DNA of 5,418 nucleotides. It comes from an uncultured Oxalobacter sp. (GTDB taxonomy: Bacteria > Pseudomonadota > Gammaproteobacteria > Burkholderiales > Burkholderiaceae_D). This document shows, piece by piece, positions 1 through 5,418 of this stretch. The stretch lies in the NCBI GenBank assembly GCA_937916185.1, contig CALGGD010000233.1, positions 1 through 5,418 of the forward strand. Reading direction: 5' to 3'. Every line of letters begins with the position of its first letter. Position 1 is the stretch's first letter. The translations under genes were made by a program, and so were the position numbers. The notes below the pieces were generated by a model. It did not search any database and had not been told where the DNA came from. It saw only the letters and a program-made list of their open reading frames with translations.

Positions 1-1
1 C

Positions 2-964
2 CTCTTTTCCAAGGAAGACAAGATTGTCTTGGGTTTTGAAAATGGCAGGGCCAAACGCCCACACGCATCACTCTCCTCAGCGTGGAACAACCTGTACAGG
101 TACTATAAGACCCGCATCAAGGATTTGAACAACTACCGCATTTGGACACCGGTGACAGCTTTGGCTGTTGGCTACCTTCTGATGTACATGATCCTGGACG
201 ACATCTGGCAGCCAGGCCTTGAAAGCAACATGACCCTCATCGACATGCTTTGGGTCCCCGGCATTATCTGCAGTGCAGGTATGTTCTGTATCATGTGGGC
301 GGTGTACCGATGGACTTCCTTTCGGTTCAGGCCCGTCAAACGGATTTTCACCTGTACCGGCTTTGGCCTGCTGGCACTGGCCGCCTTGGGAGTCCTTTGG
401 CTCCTATTCTCATATGACTGGCCCTTCACCCTCTTCTATTGGCTGCTTTGGCTCTTCCCCGCCCTTTTCGGTATGAAATGGCATGCTGTACCAGGTGAAG
501 CCGGACAAAAAGAACTGCAAGCCATTGAAGGTCTTAAAATGTATATCAACACAGCAGAAAAGCACCGTCTGGAAATCATCAATTCACCAGAAACAAGTGT
601 TGGGCACTACGAGGCCATCTTACCCTTTGCCATTGCATTGGGCTGTGTTGAGACCTGGCAGAAACGCTACGCGCCCATCTTGGAACAGCTCAACTATGTC
701 CCGGGATGGCTTGAAAGACCTGCGGCAGCACAGCGCATCGTCCGTGACGCACACTGGCATATGCGTTATGATGCCGCCTTGAGGAACAGCATGTTCTCAG
801 CGGTATCTGAAGTACCTGCCAGCACAACAGATGCCATCAATCAGGCAATCGCCAATAGCCAGGAGACTGCGTCTTTCTTCTCATCAGGCGGCGGTTTCCG
901 CAGTGGTAGTTCTGGCGGGTTTTCTGGACGCGGCTCAGGTGGCGGCGGTGTCGGTGGTTGGTGA
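2..964 (+). CDS. DUF2207-family membrane protein, C-terminal part (5' end outside window)
   Basis: The reading frame is open from the left edge (first full codon at 2) to TGA at 962-964, giving 320 residues. A TTG at 29 could be read as a start. The codons before it encode LFSKEDKIV, which align with the paralogue downstream (its DKIVLGY at residues 446-452), so the gene continues upstream and about 440 residues (about 1.3 kb) are missing. Four hydrophobic helices are visible, encoded at about 149-208, 248-313, 343-408 and 425-481. They are followed by a block typical of DUF2207 C-termini (GLKMYINTAEKHRLE, then IALGC and QKRYAPIL; 530-727) and a Gly/Ser-rich tail ending GGGGVGGW. The signal peptide and DUF2207 ectodomain should lie upstream; that is inference from the paralogue. 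The family's biochemical role is unknown. The Gly-rich tail resembles those of TPM/YgcG-type proteins, but there is no TPM domain here. Confidence 0.88.
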   Translation, partial: LFSKEDKIVLGFENGRAKRPHASLSSAWNNLYRYYKTRIKDLNNYRIWTPVTALAVGYLLMYMILDDIWQPGLESNMTLIDMLWVPGIICSAGMFCIMWAVYRWTSFRFRPVKRIFTCTGFGLLALAALGVLWLLFSYDWPFTLFYWLLWLFPALFGMKWHAVPGEAGQKELQAIEGLKMYINTAEKHRLEIINSPETSVGHYEAILPFAIALGCVETWQKRYAPILEQLNYVPGWLERPAAAQRIVRDAHWHMRYDAALRNSMFSAVSEVPASTTDAINQAIANSQETASFFSSGGGFRSGSSGGFSGRGSGGGGVGGW

Positions 965-967
965 TAC

Positions 968-993
968 TGTCCTGTTCCTGCTTTAGCGGGACA
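968..993 (+). terminator. Small hairpin after the first DUF2207 gene, possible weak terminator
   Basis: TCCTGC (976-981) pairs with GCGGGA (986-991) around the loop TTTA, with one G-T pair. An alternative outer pairing is TGTCC (968-972) with GGACA (989-993). The hairpin starts a few bases after the stop codon, which is where a terminator would sit. No run of T follows it, so an intrinsic terminator is not well supported. It could equally be a 3'-end stabilising structure or chance. Confidence 0.25.
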
Positions 994-1018
994 CCGGCTG
1001 CAGCCTGCAGTCTATAAT
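988..1018 (+). promoter_or_regulatory. Candidate sigma70 promoter for the second DUF2207 gene
   Basis: A perfect TATAAT lies at 1013-1018, in the gap between the two DUF2207 genes. The best -35 match is GGGACA at 988-993 (four of six), with a long 19-base spacer, so the -35 is weak. Transcription would begin near 1025 and leave a leader of roughly 45-60 bases. The -35 overlaps the right arm of the hairpin at 968-993. Supported only by consensus matching. Confidence 0.4.
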
Positions 1019-1072
1019 CTGGGAACGCTTGTGGTGAATAAAGTCTTTCTTTGAAAAAGCCTTGTACCTCGC

Positions 1073-3373
1073 ATGAAAAGCCTTATGAAAACAGTGGCGG
1101 CACAGAAAACCCGTCTGGTCATTCTCTGGATGGTATGGATTTTTTTCGCCTTGACAGGCCTGTCCCCTGCCCTTGCGGACGCAAGCCACACTGGCAGTAC
1201 TGCATCTGTAAAAAACGAAGCCACCCTCAAATGGGTGGCTGATGAGGGGGAAAGCGCAGATGGAAACAAGACGCTCCAATGGGTGACAGACGAAGAACCG
1301 GCTCCTGATACAGAACCTCGCCCCCAAAATGAACCTGCTGCGAAAAAACAGGCTGCCCTTAAAAAAATAACAGATGCCGAACTCAGAAAAGAACGCATCC
1401 GCCAGGCCATCAAAAGGGAACGTATCCTCAACTATGACATTTCCGCCATCATTGACAAAGATGCTTCCATGACCGTGACAGAGCGCATCACGGTCAATGT
1501 CGAGAACATGAAAATCAGGCACGGCATCACCCGGACTTACCCCATCAAGATGCGTGACGGGGAAGATGGGCTCTATAAATTCGGTTTTGAGCTGCTTTCC
1601 ACCAAACTGGATGGTGAGGACGTTGACTGCAAGTCCCAGGAAAAAGGGCTGATGGTGGGCATGGCACTCGGCAGTGCCAAGACAACCGTCCCCAGAGGGG
1701 TGCATACCTATGAAATCGTTTATAAGACAACCGGTCATGTCCGTTCGCTTGATGACCATGACGAAATCTATTACAACGCCATCGGGCTGGATGTCATCTT
1801 CCCGATTGACAAGGCTTCTTTCAGCCTGACACTGCCGGATGGTACAAAACCCCTGCTCACCAAGGCCTACACCGGCAAATCCGGTGAACGTGGTGGAGAT
1901 TACAGGATGACAGGTGACATGGCGTTCGCCACCACCCGCACCCTCCTGCCCAAGGAAGGATTCACCGTGGTGGTCGGCTGGCCAAAAGGCGTAGTCACTG
2001 TACCAGAACGTCCCTGGATCAATTCCCACCGCAACATCGTCCTGCTGGCCATCATCGGGATTGTCATCGCAGTCCTTGCCATTGGCTGGTTCTGGCAGTT
2101 CCACCGGAACCGGCCACCCGCCGTCTATCCGATTTTCACCCCGCCTGATGATTTGTCCCCAGGGAAAGCTGCTTATATCAACAAAGGGAAATACACCCCC
2201 ATCATGTTGCAGACAGACCTGCTCTGGTCGGCTATCAAGGGGTATTGCCGTATGGACTGCAATGACCCGAAGCATACTGTTTTCAACTGGATCCAGAAAG
2301 ACAGCCAGGCAGGAACCGCCCAGACCGGTCGGAAAAGGAACCGGCGGTCATGGAAATCCGCCAAAGACCTGCCCGGCAAGATTGCCAACGCCCTTTTTGC
2401 AGTAGTGGATAAAATTGTCCTGGGTTATGAGAGTTCGAAATCCAAGCGGCCGCATAATACCCTGACCTCGGCATGGAACAACCTGTACCAGTACTATAAA
2501 ACCCGCCTGAAGGACAATGCCGACTCAAAATACAGTACACCACTTGCAGCACTTGTCATCGGCTATCTTCTGATGCTGTTCATCCTGGATGACATCTGGC
2601 AGCCTGGATTACAATCCAGCCTGTCAACCTTGGACATGGTCTGGCTGCCCGGCATCATCTGCGGTGTCGGTATGATTCTGATAGCTGGTCTTGTCAGTGG
2701 CTGGGGCATGTACCGTTCCCAGATTTTCTGGCGCTTCACCGTCTGTGGCATTGTCTTGGGACTTGCTGTACTCGCTTTCTTTGTCCTCTGGCTGATATTC
2801 ATCGGTGACTGGATATTCTCCATTTTCTACTGGCTGCTATGGATGCTGCCAACCCTTTTCGCCCTGAAATGGAACAGCATCCTGAACAAGGAAGGCCTGG
2901 CAGAACGGCAGACGGTCGAAGGGCTGAAGATGTATATCAACACTGCTGAAAAGCACAGGCTGGAACTCATCAATGCCCCTGAAGACAGCGTTGCACAGTA
3001 TGAGACCATCCTGCCGTATGCCATCGCCCTTGGCTGTGCTGATGCCTGGCAGAAACGCTATGCGCCCATTCTTGCCCAGCTGAACTATGTACCAGCATGG
3101 ATGGAAAGACCCGCAGCCATGGCAGCAGCCTGGAATGAACGGCAACGGCTGCTTTATGAAGAACAGCTGCGGAACCGTATGTTCGCTGCAATGACAGAAG
3201 CACCGGTATCTGCGACAGATGCCATCAGACAGGCCATCGACAAGAGCCAGGAAACCAAGGTACGGTTTTCCTCTTCTTCAGGCGGCTGGAGTTCATCGGG
3301 TTCCAGCTCCGGTTCCGGCGGTGGTGGTTCATCTGGTGGCGGTTCCGGCGGTGGCGGTGTCGGTGGCTGGTAA
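1073..3373 (+). CDS. DUF2207 domain-containing membrane protein (YciQ-like), complete
   Basis: This encodes 766 residues. Residues 1-35 look like a signal peptide with a hydrophobic core at 15-31 and an ALA-D site. ATG 1085 (residue 5) is an alternative start; neither ATG has a convincing Shine-Dalgarno sequence. Residues 50-103 form a charged linker with repeats TLKWVADE and TLQWVTDE plus a degenerate ALKKITDAE. Residues about 117-315 match the DUF2207 ectodomain, including the characteristic DDHDEIYYNAIG stretch. One helix follows at about 321-343, then the family-typical YPIFTPPDDLSPGKAAY and a strongly basic segment (GRKRNRR). Four more helices lie at about 490-506, 523-545, 555-577 and 580-599. 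Residues 617-682 are the conserved C-terminal block. A Ser/Gly tail (733-766) ends GGGGVGGW. Positive charges place the ectodomain in the periplasm and the basic segment and tail in the cytoplasm. Molecular function is unknown. It is a tandem paralogue of the gene upstream; the family assignment is firm by motif recognition. Confidence 0.92.
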   Translation: MKSLMKTVAAQKTRLVILWMVWIFFALTGLSPALADASHTGSTASVKNEATLKWVADEGESADGNKTLQWVTDEEPAPDTEPRPQNEPAAKKQAALKKITDAELRKERIRQAIKRERILNYDISAIIDKDASMTVTERITVNVENMKIRHGITRTYPIKMRDGEDGLYKFGFELLSTKLDGEDVDCKSQEKGLMVGMALGSAKTTVPRGVHTYEIVYKTTGHVRSLDDHDEIYYNAIGLDVIFPIDKASFSLTLPDGTKPLLTKAYTGKSGERGGDYRMTGDMAFATTRTLLPKEGFTVVVGWPKGVVTVPERPWINSHRNIVLLAIIGIVIAVLAIGWFWQFHRNRPPAVYPIFTPPDDLSPGKAAYINKGKYTPIMLQTDLLWSAIKGYCRMDCNDPKHTVFNWIQKDSQAGTAQTGRKRNRRSWKSAKDLPGKIANALFAVVDKIVLGYESSKSKRPHNTLTSAWNNLYQYYKTRLKDNADSKYSTPLAALVIGYLLMLFILDDIWQPGLQSSLSTLDMVWLPGIICGVGMILIAGLVSGWGMYRSQIFWRFTVCGIVLGLAVLAFFVLWLIFIGDWIFSIFYWLLWMLPTLFALKWNSILNKEGLAERQTVEGLKMYINTAEKHRLELINAPEDSVAQYETILPYAIALGCADAWQKRYAPILAQLNYVPAWMERPAAMAAAWNERQRLLYEEQLRNRMFAAMTEAPVSATDAIRQAIDKSQETKVRFSSSSGGWSSSGSSSGSGGGGSSGGGSGGGGVGGW
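3311..3354 (+). repeat. Short direct repeat coding for the Gly/Ser tail
   Basis: The 14-base unit GGTTCCGGCGGTGG occurs at 3311-3324 and again at 3341-3354, 30 bases apart and in frame, inside the 3' end of the complete DUF2207 gene. Loss or gain of one unit would change the tail by ten residues without shifting the frame. A related sequence, GGCGGTGTCGGTGG, ends both paralogues (944-957 and 3353-3366). Confidence 0.7.
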
Positions 3374-3418
3374 GGCAAAGGCTTTTCACCCATTTGACAA
3401 GAAACAGGAAAATGAAAC

Positions 3419-3447
3419 TTGACAGAAACTGGCATAATTTATAAAAC
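3419..3447 (+). promoter_or_regulatory. Candidate sigma70 promoter of the 5'-nucleotidase gene
   Basis: A perfect -35 TTGACA (3419-3424) is followed after 17 bases by TAAAAC (3442-3447, four of six to the -10 consensus). TATAAA at 3440-3445 is a better -10 by sequence but leaves only a 15-base spacer. Either choice gives a leader of about 35-40 bases before ATG 3489. The site lies in the 115-base gap after the DUF2207 gene, where I see no convincing terminator, so read-through from upstream is also possible. Confidence 0.5.
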
Positions 3448-3477
3448 CTCAACTATTGGAGACCATCATTGACAATC

Positions 3478-3482
3478 AAGGA
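3478..3482 (+). promoter_or_regulatory. Ribosome binding site deciding the nucleotidase start
   Basis: AAGGA lies six bases before ATG 3489. This, with the signal peptide that begins exactly there, favours ATG 3489 over the in-frame TTG at 3456, which would add 11 polar residues in front of the signal peptide. Confidence 0.8.
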
Positions 3483-3488
3483 ATCACC

Positions 3489-5096
3489 ATGAAGCTATTG
3501 AAACTCGTCCGGATCCTCTGTATCAGTGCTGGATTGGCTGTTGCTTTGGCTGGCAATGCCATGGCAGCTGACTTTTCCAAACTCATCATCCTGCATACCA
3601 ACGACACCCATGGCTTTGACAAGCATGAGAACGGTTCCAATGGTATGGCAGTTGTCAGTCAAATCAAGAAGGATCTCAAGAAACAGGGATATGATGTCCT
3701 GCTGTTGGATGCCGGTGATGCCATCCAGGACAACAACCTGGTCAACTTCAGCAAAGGCAAAACGGCCATCGCTTTCATGAATGCTGCCGGTTACAATGCC
3801 GCCACGCTGGGCAACCATGAATTTGATTATGGGCAGGATATCCTGGCACAACGCATCAAAGAGGCGAAATATCCTTATGTTTCTGCGACGGTCTTTGTCG
3901 AAGCAACCGGCAAGACACTGGTTCCCCCCAGCATCCTGCTTGACCGTAAAAGCGGCAAGATCGGCATCATCGGCATGACCACGCCGGAAACCCAGGTCAG
4001 CACCAGCCCGAAAAACGTCTATGGCCTGAAATTCGTCGAAAAAGAAGAACTTTATAAGACTATCCAGAAACAGGTCGACGACCTGAAAGCCCAAGGGGCA
4101 GAACTGATCATTGGCCTTGGCCATATGGGCAGTGAAGAAGGCTGCATGGGCAACCGTTCTGAAGATGTCCTTGCCAATGTCAAGGGCATTGACATCTTCA
4201 TTGACGGCCATGACCACAAAGAAAAGAACAGGGACATCAATGGCTCTCTGCTTGTTGAAACCGGCCATTACACCAAAAACATCGGCAAAGTCACTTTGCA
4301 AAATGGCAAATGGGTCGGTGAACTGATTCCTTTCGGTGTCTACAGCGTAGAGGACATGAAGGTTGCAGAACTGATTGCCAAGGCAGATAAAGAGGTTCAG
4401 GAAAAACTGGGGCAGAAACTTGGCACCAGCCGTGTCACCTTGAGCGGGGCTCGTGATCCTGGTGTGCGTACCCAGGAAATGCCACTGGGTGACTTCTGTG
4501 CTGATGCCTACCTGTGGCAGGCCCGTCAGGCCAATGTCCTGAAAGGACCTGTCGATATCGCCATCTGCAACGGTGGCAGCCTGCGGAAATCCCTGAATGC
4601 AGGCAGAATCACCCGTGGCGACCTTGTCGGGGTCCATCCGTACAACAATCAGATGTATGTCATGAAAATCACCGGCAAGAAACTATTGGAAATCCTCGAA
4701 GCCGCCACCAGCACCATTCCAGATGCGATGGGTGCCTTCCCCCAGGTTGCCGGGATGAAATACACCATCAATACCAAGGTCAAGTATGAACCTGGGGAAA
4801 AATACCCGAACTCTGTCTTCTATGCGCCCGCGAAACCGGGCAGCCGTGTCACCATCAACAGCATCGGTGGCAAACCGTTCAATCCTGATGCCATCTACAC
4901 GGTTGCAACCATCGAATTCATTGCCATGTGGGGAGGTGACAATTATGGCGGATTGACGGGTAAAGACGCAAAAATCGACCTCCAGAGCATCGGTTATGTT
5001 GATGTGGAAACCTTTGAGAACTTCCTGGTCACCAGACTGAAAGGCAAGATTGGCAAACGCTATGCGAAATCACAGAACCGCATCATCATCAAATAA
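3489..5096 (+). CDS. Secreted 5'-nucleotidase / UDP-sugar hydrolase family protein (UshA/NutA-like)
   Basis: This encodes 535 residues, close to the length of E. coli UshA. Residues 1-26 are a signal peptide (AMA-A site), so the enzyme should be periplasmic. The calcineurin-like metallophosphatase domain shows the expected motifs in order: HTNDTHG (D39, H41), DAGD (D77), GNHEFD (N109, H110, D113), GLGHMG (H212) and GHDH (H241, H243). By family knowledge these bind two metal ions, and H110/D113 form the catalytic dyad. The C-terminal nucleotide-binding domain (about 330-520) has NGGSLR (361-366), HPYNNQ (383-388) and MWGGDNYGG (480-488). The expected reaction is hydrolysis of nucleoside 5'-phosphates, possibly also UDP-sugars, supplying phosphate and nucleosides; exact substrates cannot be read from sequence. 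H243 stands where UshA has Gln254, as in many relatives. Cyclic-nucleotide phosphodiesterases of the CpdB type are usually longer, so that is less likely. It is probably co-transcribed with the gene 30 bases downstream. Confidence 0.93.
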   Translation: MKLLKLVRILCISAGLAVALAGNAMAADFSKLIILHTNDTHGFDKHENGSNGMAVVSQIKKDLKKQGYDVLLLDAGDAIQDNNLVNFSKGKTAIAFMNAAGYNAATLGNHEFDYGQDILAQRIKEAKYPYVSATVFVEATGKTLVPPSILLDRKSGKIGIIGMTTPETQVSTSPKNVYGLKFVEKEELYKTIQKQVDDLKAQGAELIIGLGHMGSEEGCMGNRSEDVLANVKGIDIFIDGHDHKEKNRDINGSLLVETGHYTKNIGKVTLQNGKWVGELIPFGVYSVEDMKVAELIAKADKEVQEKLGQKLGTSRVTLSGARDPGVRTQEMPLGDFCADAYLWQARQANVLKGPVDIAICNGGSLRKSLNAGRITRGDLVGVHPYNNQMYVMKITGKKLLEILEAATSTIPDAMGAFPQVAGMKYTINTKVKYEPGEKYPNSVFYAPAKPGSRVTINSIGGKPFNPDAIYTVATIEFIAMWGGDNYGGLTGKDAKIDLQSIGYVDVETFENFLVTRLKGKIGKRYAKSQNRIIIK

Positions 5097-5112
5097 CGGC
5101 TGTTGAAAAGAA

Positions 5113-5117
5113 AAGGA
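5113..5117 (+). promoter_or_regulatory. Ribosome binding site of the last gene
   Basis: AAGGA, inside an A-rich stretch, lies nine bases before ATG 5127. It supports ATG 5127 as the start of an otherwise uncharacterised, edge-truncated gene. Confidence 0.7.
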
Positions 5118-5126
5118 TTGTCCACG

Positions 5127-5418
5127 ATGAAAAAATGGGCTGTTCCCTGCCTGTTGGCATCCAGCTTCATGGCAGCCACCCCTGCCATGGCGGATTTCAC
5201 CCGTTGGTTTGAGGATGAGATCACCGCCGAATACGGCGGTATCGAGTGCGGGGATATCACCAAAGGGAATCCGGCAAAGCGTGTGGAATACTGTCCCCAG
5301 ATTATTGCGTCCACGTTCGCCAAGTGCATGGAGATCCTGGATGAACATGATCTGCCGGTCCGTGTTGCCGGAGGACATGGGGAGTGTCAGGCAGCCCACC
5401 TTGTGGGAGCCGCCGTCC
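5127..5418 (+). CDS. Secreted cysteine-containing protein of unknown function (3' end outside window)
   Basis: The frame is open from ATG 5127 to the window end: 97 complete codons. It begins with a clear signal peptide: M-K-K, a hydrophobic core, then ATPAMA before Asp23. The mature part so far has four cysteines (C41, C56, C67, C87), an even number suited to two disulfides in the periplasm. It also has an amphipathic stretch around 56-74 and a Gly/His segment AGGHGECQ (81-88). I do not recognise the family. The cysteine in the signal peptide (C8, context AVPC) does not form a proper lipobox, so a lipoprotein is unlikely. It follows the 5'-nucleotidase stop by 30 bases with its own ribosome binding site and no terminator between, so co-transcription is likely. 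The antisense frames over this region look like shadows, because the sense frame alone has both a start signal and a signal peptide. Confidence 0.8.
   Translation, partial: MKKWAVPCLLASSFMAATPAMADFTRWFEDEITAEYGGIECGDITKGNPAKRVEYCPQIIASTFAKCMEILDEHDLPVRVAGGHGECQAAHLVGAAV
5223..5240 (+). other. Perfect GC-rich hairpin inside the last gene
   Basis: ACCGCCG (5223-5229) and CGGCGGT (5234-5240) are exact reverse complements around an AATA loop. The structure lies in the coding sequence for residues 33-38, about 95 bases after the start codon. No T-run follows. It may only reflect codon choice; a role in translation pausing or mRNA stability is possible but unsupported. Confidence 0.45.

Noticed and set aside
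29..964. First gene read as a complete 311-residue protein starting at TTG 29
   Set aside because: The frame is open upstream to the window edge and those residues align with the paralogue, so the TTG is internal.
996..1010. GGCTGCAGCC palindrome and adjoining CTGCAG between the DUF2207 genes as an operator
   Set aside because: It consists of short overlapping CTGCAG palindromes in GC-rich sequence, without a spaced dyad or known regulator match.
1140..1367. Homopolymers T7 (1140-1146) and A7 (1361-1367) near the 5' end of the second DUF2207 gene as phase-variation switches
   Set aside because: Runs of seven are too short to be persuasive, and the frame is intact through both.
983..2275. 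430-residue open frame on the - strand opposite the second DUF2207 gene
   Set aside because: It covers a gene with a clear family match, crosses the intergenic promoter region, has a Cys/His/Phe-rich composition without recognisable domains, and looks like a codon-bias shadow.
3374..3418. Intrinsic terminator after the complete DUF2207 gene
   Set aside because: The AAAGGCTTTT segment has no room for a loop, and I find no stable stem followed by T residues.
3456..3488. TTG 3456 as start of the nucleotidase
   Set aside because: It would put 11 polar residues before the signal peptide. ATG 3489 has AAGGA at a good distance.
3495..4637. 380-residue open frame on the - strand opposite the 5'-nucleotidase gene
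   Set aside because: The sense strand encodes a complete set of metallophosphatase motifs. The antisense product has no signal peptide or motif that I recognise.

Overview
The window is a plain protein-coding stretch with all genes on the + strand: a 5'-truncated gene, a complete gene, a second complete gene and a 3'-truncated gene. Three of the four visible N-termini carry (or probably carry) cleavable Sec signal peptides with Ala-x-Ala sites. Two products look periplasmic, which suggests a Gram-negative bacterium of moderate GC content. The style is compatible with a betaproteobacterium such as the Oxalobacter group, but that placement is an impression and not a demonstrated result. I see no tRNA, rRNA, CRISPR array, transposase or phage gene, and no gene-free stretch longer than about 115 bases.

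Left half (1-3373): two tandem paralogues of the DUF2207 membrane-protein family (the family of E. coli YciQ). The first is cut by the left window edge; only its four-helix membrane part, conserved cytoplasmic block and Gly-rich tail are present. The second is complete at 766 residues: signal peptide, a short repeat-bearing linker, the DUF2207 ectodomain, one transmembrane helix, a basic cytoplasmic segment, four more helices, and a C-terminal cytoplasmic part ending in a Ser/Gly tail that finishes Val-Gly-Gly-Trp in both copies. The 108-base gap between them holds a perfect TATAAT box and a small hairpin, so the second copy may have its own promoter.

Right half (3374-5418): a 115-base gap with a good sigma70-type promoter candidate precedes a secreted 5'-nucleotidase of the UshA/NutA type. 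It has a complete metallophosphatase motif set and a C-terminal nucleotide-binding domain. Thirty bases later, with its own Shine-Dalgarno sequence, begins a secreted four-cysteine protein that I do not recognise and that runs off the right edge. The close spacing suggests these last two genes are co-transcribed.

The nucleotidase would release phosphate and nucleosides from nucleotides in the periplasm. The DUF2207 proteins have no established function, and nothing here links them mechanistically to the nucleotidase. The most unusual points are the tandem DUF2207 duplication with its conserved Trp-terminated tail, the TLxWVxDE repeat in the second copy, and the unrecognised secreted protein. 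I found no clear evidence of a new multi-gene system.
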